Below are positions 8,456-19,083 of a stretch of DNA of 64,000 nucleotides, in pieces (position 1 is the stretch's first letter; the number at the start of each line of letters is the position of its first letter). A program made the translations under genes and the position numbers. Below the pieces are notes generated by a model that was not told the origin of the DNA, did not search any database, and saw nothing but the letters and a program-made list of their open reading frames with translations. The DNA lies in NCBI RefSeq assembly GCF_003026355.1, contig NZ_PYON01000004.1, positions 186,001 to 250,000 of the forward strand. The letters run 5' to 3'. This DNA is from Photobacterium kishitanii. GTDB taxonomy: Bacteria; Pseudomonadota; Gammaproteobacteria; Enterobacterales; Vibrionaceae.

Positions 8456-9784
8456 TTATTTAGCGACATTACCAGCAACATTCATAATATCCCATGTACG
8501 AGCAAATGGCGGAGCATAGGCAAAATCCATCATGCCTAATTGCTCGGTAGTCGCACCAAGACTGATTGCAACAGCTAACGCATCCACACGATGTACTGCA
8601 CCTTTATTACCAATTAATTGGCTTCCGAGTAATTTTTTGTTATCTGCACGATAAATCAATTTAATATAAAGCGGTGATTGGCCTTCACAGTAATTGGTGT
8701 GGCATTTATCACTGATATAAACGGTGCGATAATCGATATTCGCTTGCTGAGCTTCACGTTCAGACAGCCCTGTACGACCGGCTTCTAATCCTAAAATTTT
8801 GACACAACTTGTGCCTAATGTGCCGTCATAACTTAGATTTTTCCCTGCGATATTCTCACCCACTAAGCGACCCATTTTATTAGCACCCGTTGCGAGTGGA
8901 ATATAAGCCGGTTGCTGTAATTGTGCATGCCAAATAGTGGCACAATCACCTGCTGCCCAGATGTTATCGATGGATGTTTTTCCTTGCTGATCAATGATAA
9001 TTGCACCATTAGCTAACCGTTCAATGCCTGTTTCAGCAATAAAATGAGTATTTGGTTTTACGCCCGTGCAACAGATTACCATGTTAGTGGTATATATTTC
9101 TTTGTCGGTTTTGATGCTAGTAACATGTCCATCACCAATAATTTCACACACCGATTCTTGTAGGTGGATCTGTACACCAGCACGTTCAAGTTCGGGTTGA
9201 ATATGTTGGCTAATTTCAGCATCAAATGCATCAGGAATTAAGCATTCAGCACGTTCAATCAGACGTACCGTTTTTCCTTGATGAATCATCGCTTCAGCGA
9301 CTTCTAGGCCGATAAAGCCCGATCCAATAATTGTGACATGGTGGCAGAGTGGATCGGCTAATGCCGTTTTAATATTCAACCCATCTTGCATACGACGTAA
9401 TGAATAAACGCCTCGTTTGTCTAACCCTTTAATTGGTGGTAATACTTCTTTTGCGCCTGTTGCTATCATTAAACGATCATAATTAACCGTGTGTGTTTCC
9501 CCTTGATGCTCAACCGTGAGTTGCTGTTGCTCAGTATTAAGTTGTATTACACGATGGTGAGTGAGAACAGTAATACCTTTCTCGGCAAATTGTGCCGGCG
9601 TAAATTCCGCCATAAAGTTATGATCAGAAAATTCATCACCAATGTAATAAGGTAGGCCACAGGCACCAAAAGAGATCACCTCGGAAGCTTCATAAACAAC
9701 AATTTCAGCAGTGGGGTCAATGCGTTTAGCTTTTGCTGCAGCGCTCATACCTGCGGCTTCACCGCCAATAATGATAATTTTCAT
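8456..9784 (-). CDS. cdr: CoA-disulfide reductase-like FAD/NAD(P)-dependent disulfide oxidoreductase
   Basis: 442 residues. An N-terminal FAD fold starts at residue 1 (IIIIGGEAAGMSAA), a second Rossmann motif (IIGSGFIGLEVAEA) near 150 binds NAD(P)H, and the FAD-closing motif NIWAAGDCA lies near 270. The phrase SFGACGLPYYIGD at 38-50 carries a single redox Cys at 42, the hallmark of the CoA-disulfide reductase / NADH oxidase / persulfide reductase branch rather than the CxxxxC pair of glutathione reductase. There is no C-terminal rhodanese domain. It is the second gene after tcyP (73-base gap), so the likely job is to reduce CoA-, cysteine- or polysulfide-type disulfides brought in or formed with imported cystine. 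Exact substrate is inference. Confidence 0.85.
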   Translation of the reverse strand: MKIIIIGGEAAGMSAAAKAKRIDPTAEIVVYEASEVISFGACGLPYYIGDEFSDHNFMAEFTPAQFAEKGITVLTHHRVIQLNTEQQQLTVEHQGETHTVNYDRLMIATGAKEVLPPIKGLDKRGVYSLRRMQDGLNIKTALADPLCHHVTIIGSGFIGLEVAEAMIHQGKTVRLIERAECLIPDAFDAEISQHIQPELERAGVQIHLQESVCEIIGDGHVTSIKTDKEIYTTNMVICCTGVKPNTHFIAETGIERLANGAIIIDQQGKTSIDNIWAAGDCATIWHAQLQQPAYIPLATGANKMGRLVGENIAGKNLSYDGTLGTSCVKILGLEAGRTGLSEREAQQANIDYRTVYISDKCHTNYCEGQSPLYIKLIYRADNKKLLGSQLIGNKGAVHRVDALAVAISLGATTEQLGMMDFAYAPPFARTWDIMNVAGNVAK

Positions 9785-9812
9785 ACTTTTGTCTATATCC
9801 TTGAAAAGTAAC

Positions 9813-9836
9813 AGGGAGGTAATAATAGACCTCCCT
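9813..9836 (-). other. Intercistronic hairpin between tcyP and cdr
   Basis: AGGGAGGT (9813-9820) and ACCTCCCT (9829-9836) form a perfect 8-bp stem with an 8-base loop in the 73-base gap. On the minus strand it lacks an immediate T-run, so it may set unequal expression or mRNA stability rather than full termination. Confidence 0.5.
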
Positions 9837-9857
9837 TAATTTGGTGTTTAATACAGC

Positions 9858-11261
9858 TTAAGCGGCAGATTCTTCACCATCTAAGTTAACAACTTCATCG
9901 CTGTTAAAAATAGTCATGTCTGTCTCGCCCATTACTTTACTGGTAATCGTACCAGCGGTAATTGAACCTGATACGTTTAGTGCAGTACGTCCCATATCAA
10001 TTAAGGGTTCAATTGAGATTAATAAACCAGCAAGGGCTACTGGCATATCCATTGCAGACAGTACAATCAGTGCCGCAAATGTTGCACCACCACCAATACC
10101 TGCGACGCCAAAAGAGCTCACCGTAATAATAGCGATTAAGGTACATAAGAAGCCAATATCCATAGGGTTAATACCCACTGTTGGTGCAATCATTACCGCC
10201 AGCATTGCAGGATAAATACCCGCACAGCCATTTTGACCAATGGTTGAACCAAAAGAGGCGGCAAAGTTAGCGATACCAGATGGAATACCAAGGCACTTTT
10301 CTTGGGTCTGCACGTTCATTGGAATTGAACCTGCGCTAGTACGTGAGGTAAAGGCAAAAGCTAAAACAGGAATAATCTTTTTTAAGTGGCGTAATGGGTT
10401 AATACCGACCATCGCAACAAGTAATAAGTGGATGATAAACATTAAAATTAACGCAGCGTATGATGCAAAAACAAAGTTCGCAAGATTAACAATATCAGTA
10501 TAGTTAGAGCCTGAAATGACTTTTGTCATTAGTGCTAGAACACCAAATGGTGTCAAGCGTAAAACTAATGTCACCATACGCATAACGATGGTTTGAGCAA
10601 CTTTAATAAAACTTGCAAATTGAGCAAAAATTTCAGGTTTTTTGTTAGCAATCCCCGTTGCAGATAGACCAATAAAGATAGAGAAGATAACCACTGCAAT
10701 AGTAGAAGTACGACGAGATCCGGTCATATCTAAGAATGGGTTAGCAGGAATAAACTCGATCATTAATTTAGCAAACGACATTGCTTCAACATTTGATAGG
10801 GTTGATTCAAGGCTTTTCGCTCGTGCCATCTCAGCCGCACCAGAGGTTAATCCTTCAGCAGTAAGACCAAACAGTTGCGCCATTAGAATACCAACACAAG
10901 CAGCAATCATGGTGGTAACAATAAGTACACCTAGGGTTAGGCTACTAATTTTACCTAATGAAGTCCCACCATTAAGTTTTAGAATGGCTGAAATGATTGA
11001 CACCATTACTAATGGAATGATGATCATTTGTAGCAAACGGACATAACCTACGCCCACAATATCAAAATATTCAATTGATGTTTTGATAACCTCAGAGCCT
11101 GCACCATAGAAAATTTGCAGAGCTGCACCAAATGCAATGCCTAAACCTAAGCCAGCAAACACACGTTTAGTAAAGCTATAGTGTTTATTTTGCATGTGAT
11201 AAAGAAAGGCAATCAAGCCAACAAATATGGCGAGGTTCGTTACAATACCTAAGGTCATCAT
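9858..11261 (-). CDS. tcyP: L-cystine:cation symporter TcyP
   Basis: 467 residues, close in length and sequence to E. coli TcyP/YdjN (about 463). It belongs to the DAACS fold but to the cystine branch: SRTSAGSIPMNVQ in the first hairpin, GQNGCAGIYPAMLAVM in place of NMDGT, and SIEPLIDMGRTALNVSGS in helix 8. The product imports L-cystine (and related sulfur compounds) across the inner membrane. It heads a two-gene unit with the disulfide reductase, which makes physiological sense: uptake then reduction. The promoter must lie in 11262-11550, an AT-rich stretch where I can name no regulator site. Confidence 0.92.
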   Translation of the reverse strand: MMTLGIVTNLAIFVGLIAFLYHMQNKHYSFTKRVFAGLGLGIAFGAALQIFYGAGSEVIKTSIEYFDIVGVGYVRLLQMIIIPLVMVSIISAILKLNGGTSLGKISSLTLGVLIVTTMIAACVGILMAQLFGLTAEGLTSGAAEMARAKSLESTLSNVEAMSFAKLMIEFIPANPFLDMTGSRRTSTIAVVIFSIFIGLSATGIANKKPEIFAQFASFIKVAQTIVMRMVTLVLRLTPFGVLALMTKVISGSNYTDIVNLANFVFASYAALILMFIIHLLLVAMVGINPLRHLKKIIPVLAFAFTSRTSAGSIPMNVQTQEKCLGIPSGIANFAASFGSTIGQNGCAGIYPAMLAVMIAPTVGINPMDIGFLCTLIAIITVSSFGVAGIGGGATFAALIVLSAMDMPVALAGLLISIEPLIDMGRTALNVSGSITAGTITSKVMGETDMTIFNSDEVVNLDGEESAA

Positions 11262-11550
11262 GAATCCTTCATATCAAATAAAAAAGCGGGAAATTTTTAT
11301 CGTTCCTATATATTGAACGTTAAATTTTGCTGGTTTAATTATCAGTTAAAAGCAAATTAACGCATTTAATGTAAGGGATATTTAAACCCGTAAAAACGAT
11401 CAAGATCGCTAATTATGAATATGAGATGAATATTTAACGGTAAAATTAGAGTTAGCTGCGGATTTGGATCAATATTCAACAACCCATTAACAAATAATAA
11501 TAAGCTGATATATAAAGGATGATTTACGCGTAAATAAATAAAAAAAAGTC

Positions 11551-11582
11551 AAAAAAATACCGACAACAACGTTATCGGCATT
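11551..11582 (-). terminator. Terminator of metG
   Basis: ATACCGA (11557-11563) pairs with TCGGCAT (11575-11581) with one G-U; on the minus strand a run of seven Ts follows (As at 11551-11557). Confidence 0.7.
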
Positions 11583-11604
11583 TGAAATTAAGACGTGGTG
11601 TAAA

Positions 11605-13650
11605 TTACATTACACGCATACCTGGTTGAGCACCTTCATGGGGTTCTAAGATCCAAAGATCTTTACCGCCAGGGCCCGCTGCAAGGATCATACCTTCAGA
11701 CATACCAAATTTCATTTTGCGTGGTTTCAGGTTAGCAACCATTACTGTCATTTTGCCAACCAATTCTTCTGGTGTATAAGCAGATTTAATACCAGAGAAT
11801 ACTTGACGCATTTCACCACCGATATCCAATTGGAATTTCAATAGCTTGTCTGCTTTTGGCACCGCTTCGCAAGCAACAATTTTAGCGATACGCATATCGA
11901 TTTTAGCGAAATCATCAAACTCGATTTCAGCTTCAATAGGCTCTGCTGTTAATGGGCTAACGGCAGGTTGTGCAGCTTCAAGTGCGGCTTTATCAGCAGC
12001 AGCTTCTTCTTTTGATGCTTCAACCATAGCAGCAACGTGCGCAGGATCGATACGATTAAACAATGCCTTGAACTTAGTGACTTCATGGTTTGTTAATGGT
12101 GTCTCGATGCCTTCCCATGTTAGCGTTTCATTTAAGAAAGCTTCAGTACGCTCGGTAAGTTTTGGCATTACAGGCTTTAGGTATGCCATTAATACTCGGA
12201 ATAGGTTGATACCAACAGTACAGATTTCCTGTAGCTCTTGATCTTTACCTTCTTGTTTAGCAACAACCCAAGGTGCTTTTTCATCAACATACTGGTTAGC
12301 TTTGTCAGCTAGAGCGGTGATTTCACGAATAGCACGGCTGTATTCACGGCTCTCATAAAGATCGCCAATACGTGTTGCAGCTGCTACAAATTCAGCATAA
12401 AGCTCAGGCTCAGCAAAATTTTCAGATAACATGCCGTCGAAACGCTTAGCGATAAAGCCAGCGTTACGTGATGCTAGGTTAACAATCTTGTTCACAACAT
12501 CGCTGTTTACACGTTGAGTGAAATCTTCAAGGTTAAGGTCGAGATCATCAATGCGGTTATTCAGTTTTGCTGCGTAGTAGTAACGTAGGCATTCTGGATC
12601 AAGGTGGTTTAAGTAAGTTCCCGCCTTGATGAATGTGCCTTTTGACTTCGACATTTTCGCGCCATTAACCGTTACGTAACCATGCACGAATACGTTATTT
12701 GGCTTACGGAAACCAGCGCCATCTAACATTGCTGGCCAAAATAAGCTGTGGAAGTAAACAATGTCTTTACCTATAAAGTGGTAAAGCTCAGTTGAGCTGT
12801 CTTTGTTCCAAAACTCGTCAAAATCAAGATCATCACGCTTATCACATAGATTCTTAAATGAACCCATGTAGCCGATTGGTGCATCTAGCCATACGTAGAA
12901 GAATTTGCCTGGTTCACCTGGAATTTCAAATCCGAAGTAAGGTGCATCACGAGAAATGTCCCACTGCTGTAGGCCAGATTCGAACCACTCTTGCATCTTG
13001 TTTGATGTTTCGTCTTGAAGCGCACCAGATTTAGTCCATGCTTTTAACATGTCCTCAAACTGTGGCAGATCAAAGAAGAAGTGCTCTGAATCTTTCATGA
13101 TTGGTGTTGCACCAGACACTGCTGATTTTGGATTAATCAGATCTGTTGGGCTATAGGTTTCACCACAGTTATCACAGTTATCGCCGTATTGGTCTTCTGC
13201 TTTACACTTAGGGCAGGTGCCTTTTACAAAGCGATCAGGCAAGAACATTTCTTTCTCAGGATCAAATAACTGAGAAATAGTACGGCTAGTAATAAAGCCT
13301 TTGTCTTTTAGTTGGGTGTAAACAAAAGAAGCAAGTTCACGGTTTTCAGGTGAATGTGTGCTGTGGTAATTGCTAAAATCAATATCAAAGCCAGCAAAAT
13401 CAGCTTGGTGCTCTTTGCTCACTTCTGCAATCATTTGCTCAGGTTCCATACCCATCTGCTGGGCCTTAAGCATAATTGGAGTACCGTGTGCGTCGTCTGC
13501 ACAGATGAAATGAACTTCGTTACCACGAAGGCGCTGATAGCGCACCCAAATATCCGCTTGAACATGTTCTAGCATGTGACCTAAGTGGATAGAACCGTTA
13601 GCGTACGGCAGGGCGCAGGTCACCAGAATTTTTCTTGGATTAGCAGCCAT
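11605..13650 (-). CDS. metG: Methionine--tRNA ligase
   Basis: 681 residues, a class I synthetase. The HIGH motif reads HLGH at 22-25 (ANGSIHLGH); the KMSKS loop is at about 332-336. Between them the zinc knuckle domain has CPKC and CDNC (about 146-162), so this is the E. coli-type enzyme with Zn. The last ~110 residues (from [14 protein letters not shown]) are the Trbp111-like dimerisation and tRNA-binding domain. An Ala/Glu-rich linker (about 540-570) joins the two. The gene diverges from mrp across 259 bases, as in E. coli, and has its own terminator. Confidence 0.98.
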   Translation of the reverse strand: MAANPRKILVTCALPYANGSIHLGHMLEHVQADIWVRYQRLRGNEVHFICADDAHGTPIMLKAQQMGMEPEQMIAEVSKEHQADFAGFDIDFSNYHSTHSPENRELASFVYTQLKDKGFITSRTISQLFDPEKEMFLPDRFVKGTCPKCKAEDQYGDNCDNCGETYSPTDLINPKSAVSGATPIMKDSEHFFFDLPQFEDMLKAWTKSGALQDETSNKMQEWFESGLQQWDISRDAPYFGFEIPGEPGKFFYVWLDAPIGYMGSFKNLCDKRDDLDFDEFWNKDSSTELYHFIGKDIVYFHSLFWPAMLDGAGFRKPNNVFVHGYVTVNGAKMSKSKGTFIKAGTYLNHLDPECLRYYYAAKLNNRIDDLDLNLEDFTQRVNSDVVNKIVNLASRNAGFIAKRFDGMLSENFAEPELYAEFVAAATRIGDLYESREYSRAIREITALADKANQYVDEKAPWVVAKQEGKDQELQEICTVGINLFRVLMAYLKPVMPKLTERTEAFLNETLTWEGIETPLTNHEVTKFKALFNRIDPAHVAAMVEASKEEAAADKAALEAAQPAVSPLTAEPIEAEIEFDDFAKIDMRIAKIVACEAVPKADKLLKFQLDIGGEMRQVFSGIKSAYTPEELVGKMTVMVANLKPRKMKFGMSEGMILAAGPGGKDLWILEPHEGAQPGMRVM

Positions 13651-13909
13651 AATTACTTCTTTCGCTCATGATGGGTAAAAAAACATAGCTGCAAATACTA
13701 CCTGATGGACAGCATATTGACTAGCATCGGATACTGATTAATCCGTTTTTGGACTGGGGAAATCGGGCAGGAAGGGCACTTTGGTGGTAGCATTAGGAAA
13801 AAGAGGTAGATATTACCCTGCAACATCAACGTTACTGGTTGTTTTCTATACTAATACTGTGACGCAGATGTTGCTAATAGGCTATGACATTTATGTGGAG
13901 CGCTAATTT

Positions 13910-14998
13910 ATGGCAACAACAACAAACCATTTCGACAGTGTTGGTGATATTAGCCAATGGCTGAATCAGTTTGAACATCCGCTTTTGAGTGCGGAATGGG
14001 CTGATGTCCCTCACTTTGTCTCGGTGTCGGCAGAAGGCGTTATCATTATCACGATCCCATTTGCGGCCAATGAACTAGCCCAACAATTACGAGTATGGAT
14101 TGCAGATCAACAGCAACAAGGCCTCGTAAATGGTGGTTTAAAGTTTGATGTTCGCTGTCGAGTAGCAACACTCGCTGTCGCTGATAAGCAACCCCTTAAT
14201 GGTGTCAAAAACATCATTGTAGTGAGTTCTGCTAAAGGTGGTGTGGGTAAATCAACAACATCAGTTAACTTAGCGCTTGGTTTACAACAACAAGGGGCGA
14301 AAGTTGGGCTATTAGATGCTGATATTTATGGTCCTTCAGTACCAATGATGCTAGGTACAATGGATCAAAAGCCTCAATCTCCCGATGGTAAAATGATGCT
14401 GCCTATTGAGGCACATGGTTTATACACCAACTCAGTTGGCTATTTAGTTCCAGCTGAAAGTGCAACTATTTGGCGTGGGCCAATGGCATCTAAAGCATTG
14501 GCACAAATTATCAGTGAAACTTGGTGGCCAGATCTTGATTACTTAGTTATTGATATGCCACCTGGTACTGGTGATATTCAATTAACCTTATCGCAGCAAA
14601 TTCCAGTGACAGGCGCGATCGTGGTGACAACACCGCAAGATCTCGCTTTAGCTGATGCGATTAAAGGCATCAGTATGTTTAATAAAGTCGATGTGCCAGT
14701 GTTGGGTATTGTTGAAAATATGAGCTATCACATTTGTAGTAATTGTGCTCATCAGGAGCATATTTTTGGTACTGGCGGCGCGGCGAAAATGGCCCAAGAT
14801 TATGCAGTACCACTATTGGCTCAATTACCTCTAGATATCAAGATTCGAGAAGATATTGATAATGGTACCCCAACAGTTATTACATCACCGGAATCAGAAC
14901 AAGCTACAGCATACATTATGTTAGCTGCAAATATTGCCAGCCGATTATATTGGCAGGGTGAAACAGTGGCAGAGCAGATTACTATTCGTACAATGTAG
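13910..14998 (+). CDS. mrp: Iron-sulfur cluster carrier protein Mrp (ApbC)
   Basis: 362 residues. A short N-terminal domain (~90 residues) precedes a MinD/ParA-like P-loop ATPase: KGGVGKST at 109-116, DADIYGPS switch, and DMPPGTGD. The CxxC pair that bridges an Fe-S cluster in the dimer is at about Cys276 and Cys279 (HICSNCA). The protein carries and transfers Fe-S clusters to apoproteins. It diverges from metG, the usual arrangement in enteric and vibrio genomes. The start ATG follows a GTGGAG ribosome binding site. Confidence 0.95.
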   Translation: MATTTNHFDSVGDISQWLNQFEHPLLSAEWADVPHFVSVSAEGVIIITIPFAANELAQQLRVWIADQQQQGLVNGGLKFDVRCRVATLAVADKQPLNGVKNIIVVSSAKGGVGKSTTSVNLALGLQQQGAKVGLLDADIYGPSVPMMLGTMDQKPQSPDGKMMLPIEAHGLYTNSVGYLVPAESATIWRGPMASKALAQIISETWWPDLDYLVIDMPPGTGDIQLTLSQQIPVTGAIVVTTPQDLALADAIKGISMFNKVDVPVLGIVENMSYHICSNCAHQEHIFGTGGAAKMAQDYAVPLLAQLPLDIKIREDIDNGTPTVITSPESEQATAYIMLAANIASRLYWQGETVAEQITIRTM

Positions 14999-15147
14999 TT
15001 ATTCATAAAACAAAATTCGCTGAGATTATAACCATATATGTCAGATACCTCATTTTTGCTGGTATCTGCCATAGCAACTGCTTATAATCAGAGGGTTTAA
15101 TTTATCCATATTCGCCTTGCTACGTGGTCTAATAGGTACTTTCTGAT

Positions 15148-15792
15148 ATGTCTGAAACTTCACACCAATGCGTTATTATCGGTATTGCAGGCGCTTCTGC
15201 TTCCGGTAAAAGTCTGATTGCCAGTACAGTTTATAAAGAGTTAAAAGAAAAAGTAGGCGATCACCAGATCGGTGTAATCACGGAAGATTGTTACTATAAC
15301 GATCAAAGTCACCTAACAATGGAGGATCGCGTTAAAACTAACTACGATCATCCAAACGCGCTTGATCATAATTTATTGTGTGATCACTTAGAGCAGTTAA
15401 TGAAAGGTGAAGCAGTAGAAGTACCACAATATAGCTACAGTGAGCATACTCGTTTACAAGAAAGTACAACGATGACACCGAAAAAAGTGATCATTTTAGA
15501 AGGTATCTTATTGTTAACAGATCCTCGCCTACGTGAAATTATGCACGCTAGCGTATTTATGGATACTCCACTTGATATCTGTCTGCTACGCCGTTTGCAG
15601 CGTGATGTTGCAGAACGTGGCCGTACTATGGAATCAGTTTTGGTTCAGTACCAAAAAACGGTACGTCCAATGTTTATGCAGTTTATTGAACCATCAAAAC
15701 AATATGCAGATATTATTGTTCCTCGTGGTGGTAAGAATCGTATTGCAATCGATGTGTTAAAAGCACATATCGCTAAATTGCTGCGTTCATAA
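15148..15792 (+). CDS. udk: Uridine kinase
   Basis: 214 residues; phosphorylates uridine and cytidine to UMP/CMP in pyrimidine salvage. The P-loop is [11 protein letters not shown] (12-22); the DHPNALD substrate loop and [12 protein letters not shown] lid region are present. Order udk-dcd-asmA matches E. coli. Its own terminator follows, so dcd is expressed separately. The adjacent dcd and the later codBA genes also serve pyrimidine metabolism. Confidence 0.97.
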   Translation: MSETSHQCVIIGIAGASASGKSLIASTVYKELKEKVGDHQIGVITEDCYYNDQSHLTMEDRVKTNYDHPNALDHNLLCDHLEQLMKGEAVEVPQYSYSEHTRLQESTTMTPKKVIILEGILLLTDPRLREIMHASVFMDTPLDICLLRRLQRDVAERGRTMESVLVQYQKTVRPMFMQFIEPSKQYADIIVPRGGKNRIAIDVLKAHIAKLLRS

Positions 15793-15804
15793 TGATTTAA
15801 AATG

Positions 15805-15837
15805 AATAAGGCTGACAATATGTCAGCCTTATTTTTA
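15805..15837 (+). terminator. Terminator after udk
   Basis: A perfect 13-bp stem (AATAAGGCTGACA / TGTCAGCCTTATT, loop ATA) followed by Ts. Confidence 0.9.
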
Positions 15838-15978
15838 TGGCTATTATTGTTGGGGATTCCCCATTAACCGTTGCTGACCCATCAACGACACTGAGTCTTA
15901 TTGATGTGTTTTATTATACCACTCTCATGTGCTGGGCACTGATAGGATAGAGTGCGTATTACGCAGGAGAGAGCTTGA

Positions 15979-16572
15979 ATGAGACTTTGTGATAGAGATA
16001 TCAGAGCTTACCTTGATGAAGGTAAAATCAGCATTGAACCGCGACCATCTGATGATTGTATTAGCGGTTTAACCATTGATGTAAGCCTTGGGAATAATTT
16101 CCGAGTCTTTAATGATCATGGCGCACCATTTATTGATTTATCAGGTAAGAAAGAAGATGTTGCCGCTCAGCTTGATAAAGTAATGAGTGATGAGATTGTG
16201 GTTGCGGAAGATGAAGCATTTTTTCTTCATCCTGGTCAATTAGCATTAGCGGTTACTCATGAGTCAGTAACATTACCTGATAATATCGTTGGTTGGCTTG
16301 ACGGACGTTCATCATTAGCTCGCCTAGGCTTAATGGTACATGTAACGGCACATCGTATTGATCCCGGTTGGTCAGGACGTATTGTACTTGAGTTTTATAA
16401 CTCGGGACGTTTACCGTTAGCATTGCGCCCACATATGCCAATAGGTGCGTTAAGTTTTGAAACCTTATCAGGTCCTGCGGAAAAACCCTATAACAAGCGT
16501 GTTGATGCGAAATATAAAAATCAGCAAGGTGCAGTAGCTAGTCGCATTAATGAAGATGACAAGCAAAGTTAA
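15979..16572 (+). CDS. dcd: dCTP deaminase
   Basis: 197 residues (E. coli 193). Deaminates dCTP to dUTP, the main route to dTTP in these bacteria. The signature [10 protein letters not shown] is at 109-118 and the catalytic Glu138 sits in [17 protein letters not shown] precedes it. The trimeric all-beta dUTPase-like fold is expected. The start ATG has a GGAGAGAG ribosome binding site about 8 bases upstream. It ends in a hairpin terminator before asmA. Confidence 0.97.
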   Translation: MRLCDRDIRAYLDEGKISIEPRPSDDCISGLTIDVSLGNNFRVFNDHGAPFIDLSGKKEDVAAQLDKVMSDEIVVAEDEAFFLHPGQLALAVTHESVTLPDNIVGWLDGRSSLARLGLMVHVTAHRIDPGWSGRIVLEFYNSGRLPLALRPHMPIGALSFETLSGPAEKPYNKRVDAKYKNQQGAVASRINEDDKQS

Positions 16573-16615
16573 TCTTGTTAGATGCTAGAGCGGTTGTTAT
16601 TGCTTAAGAACCATT

Positions 16616-16644
16616 AAAGGCAGCCTTCGGGTTGCCTTTTGTTT
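16616..16644 (+). terminator. Terminator after dcd
   Basis: AAAGGCAGCC-TTCG-GGTTGCCTTT stem (one G-U pair) with a UUCG-type tetraloop, then TTGTTT. Confidence 0.82.
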
Positions 16645-16779
16645 AGCTATTACGTTTCTGGTGAACTAATCTTGGAGTTAATGGTCTTAATAACATTGAT
16701 TTTTAAGGTTAATTCTCAACAAATTATTTTTGCATAACGCTCGATCAATTGTGGTGTTATATGCATAGCCGAGGACATA

Positions 16780-18891
16780 ATGAAAAAAATACTTTATATC
16801 TTACTCGGGCTGATTTTATTAGTCGTGATTGGTATTGGTGCACTGGTAACCTTTGTTAACCCCAATCAGTTTAAGCCACTGCTAACTGAACAAGTTAAAA
16901 AAATGACTGGGCGTGATTTAGTCATTAAAGGTGATATTAGCTGGCGTTTTTTCCCTACACTGGGGTTAAGTGTTGGCGAAACAGCATTTCGCAATCCAGT
17001 CGGATTTGCACAACCTAATTTAGTCCAATTTAAGCAAGCAGATTTATCAGTATCAGTTTTACCGTTGTTATCACAACAACTTGATATTGGTGATATGCGT
17101 TTAGAAGGGGCGCATGTTTTTATTCAAACGTTAAAAAATGGTGTTACTAACCTTGATGGTCTGACGGATAAAAAAGCCATTGCAGACAAAACTGCGACAG
17201 AGAAACCAGCACAACATCATGAAAATGGTGCTAAAAAATCGCATTGGGAAGTATCCGTTGCAGGAATTGAATTAGTTAATGCAAGTGCTGAAATACTTAA
17301 TGATCAGACTAAGATGACGGCACAACTTAATCACATTAATTTCACCCTTGATAGCTTTAAGCCGCAAACATGGACTAAAGCGACCTTTGATGTTCAAGGT
17401 AAAGTGAATACATTAACCTTTAGTGCTCAAGGTAGTACGGATATTAATCTTGCTGCTAATTATAACAATGTTAAGTTAAAAGCGTTCACTGCTAAAATGA
17501 GCATGAAAGATGGTGACACGGAGATTAAAAATGCTCAACTAGGACTTGATCAGTTTACCCTTGGTCAGTGGTCAAATGTCACTTTTGCTGTTAACGGACA
17601 AGTACCTGATTTAAGTTTTGATACTCATGGTACAGCTGAAGTAAAACTAGCTACAGATCATAATGTTGTTACGGTGCAAGGACTAAAGATCACTAATGAT
17701 TTAGCGGGTAAAGCCTTACCTCGCCCAAACATGAACATCGTAGTTAATACTGATGCTAGCTATGATATTAGCCAAAAGCTTGCTTTAGTGAGTAGTATTA
17801 ATATTAATGCTGATGGTACTAAAGTGTCGGGTTCTGGTTCATATTTAGCAGCGACAATCCCTGATATTCGTTTTGCGCTATCAAGTGATAATATTGATCT
17901 CGACAGTTGGTTACCTAAGAAAACAGCTTCCACGGATTCTGCAAATACCACAGTAACAGCGGCAACAAATACCTCAGTAGCAAAAGCTGAGAGTGATATT
18001 TCAACCCAAGAACCTGATCTTAGTGCGCTGAAAAATATCAATGTCGCTGGTGTGATTGCGATTAAACAGTTAAAAGTAGCCAATGCTGAAGTATCAAATG
18101 TTAAAATAGTTACGTCGATTAAGCAGGGCATTGCGACAATTAATCGTTTTGAAGCTTCTCTATATGACGGTAAGATCACTGGTAGTGCTTCTGTGAATGT
18201 TAATAGTGCATTACCAAGTTATCGCTTAAAAAATACTATTTCAAATGTGGCTATGTTACCGCTATTAAAAGCGGTAGCGAATAATCAACAACTCGCTGGT
18301 AAAGCTAATATCACAGCCGATCTAAATGGGCATGGATTATCAGAAACTAATATTCGTCATAATATTGCAGGCTCTATTAAAGTAAATATCTCAGATGGTG
18401 CAGTGTATGGGGTTAATATTGCCGATATGCTACGCAATGCGAAAGCTAAATTAAAAGGCCAAGCAGATAGCGGAACTGACACTGCGAAGAAGACTGATTT
18501 TTCAGCCTTAACTACAACCTTAATGTTAGGTAAAGGGATTGCATCAACCAATAATTTCCAGTTAGCTTCACCACTGCTGGCTATTAATGGTCAAGGCCAA
18601 ACTAACCTAGTTGATGAAGGTATTGATCTGACAATTAATACAAAGATTGTTGCCAGTGGTAAAGGGCTTGATGAAATTAAAGGCATTAGTGTTCCTATCC
18701 ATGTGAGTGGATATTGGCAGCAGCCTAAATACCGCTTAAATATTAAAGATTTATTTAAAAATAATGCAGCACTAGAGAGCAAAGCTAAGAAAGAAATCAA
18801 TCGTGGTTTAGAAAAACTCTTTGGTGATAAAGCAAAAGATGACAACATTAAAAATGCGGCAGATAAGTTACTGAAAGGATTGTTTAATTAA
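16780..18891 (+). CDS. asmA: AsmA family inner-membrane/periplasmic protein
   Basis: 703 residues. A single N-terminal signal anchor (LYILLGLILLVVIGIGALV, about 5-24) is followed by the AsmA N-terminal segment (NPNQFKPLLTEQVKKMTGRDL) and a long beta-rich chain typical of the repeating-beta-groove lipid-transfer superfamily; the C-terminal domain (DGAVYGVNIADMLRNAKAKL) is well conserved. E. coli AsmA is about 617 residues; the extra length here is a low-complexity Thr/Ala/Ser-rich insertion around 385-415 and an extended middle. The family influences outer-membrane assembly, probably by moving phospholipids between membranes. Its place after udk-dcd matches E. coli. Confidence 0.92.
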   Translation: MKKILYILLGLILLVVIGIGALVTFVNPNQFKPLLTEQVKKMTGRDLVIKGDISWRFFPTLGLSVGETAFRNPVGFAQPNLVQFKQADLSVSVLPLLSQQLDIGDMRLEGAHVFIQTLKNGVTNLDGLTDKKAIADKTATEKPAQHHENGAKKSHWEVSVAGIELVNASAEILNDQTKMTAQLNHINFTLDSFKPQTWTKATFDVQGKVNTLTFSAQGSTDINLAANYNNVKLKAFTAKMSMKDGDTEIKNAQLGLDQFTLGQWSNVTFAVNGQVPDLSFDTHGTAEVKLATDHNVVTVQGLKITNDLAGKALPRPNMNIVVNTDASYDISQKLALVSSININADGTKVSGSGSYLAATIPDIRFALSSDNIDLDSWLPKKTASTDSANTTVTAATNTSVAKAESDISTQEPDLSALKNINVAGVIAIKQLKVANAEVSNVKIVTSIKQGIATINRFEASLYDGKITGSASVNVNSALPSYRLKNTISNVAMLPLLKAVANNQQLAGKANITADLNGHGLSETNIRHNIAGSIKVNISDGAVYGVNIADMLRNAKAKLKGQADSGTDTAKKTDFSALTTTLMLGKGIASTNNFQLASPLLAINGQGQTNLVDEGIDLTINTKIVASGKGLDEIKGISVPIHVSGYWQQPKYRLNIKDLFKNNAALESKAKKEINRGLEKLFGDKAKDDNIKNAADKLLKGLFN

Positions 18892-18930
18892 CATTTACTA
18901 TCTAGTGGCATTACTAACGTAAATTATGAT

Positions 18931-18970
18931 AAAAAAGGTTTGCTGTTATCGGCAAACCTTTTATTTTTTA
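18931..18970 (+). terminator. Terminator after asmA
   Basis: AAAAGGTTTGC (18933-18943) pairs perfectly with GCAAACCTTTT (18952-18962), followed by an A/T-rich tract with TTTTTT. Confidence 0.85.
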
Positions 18971-19083
18971 ACTATATAATCAATTAAGTAGCAGGCATTT
19001 AGTGCCTTGTTATTATTAGATTGGGTTTATTTTTTATCCATTGCTAATATTGTTGAGTATTTTCATGACGCATCAATAAAATT

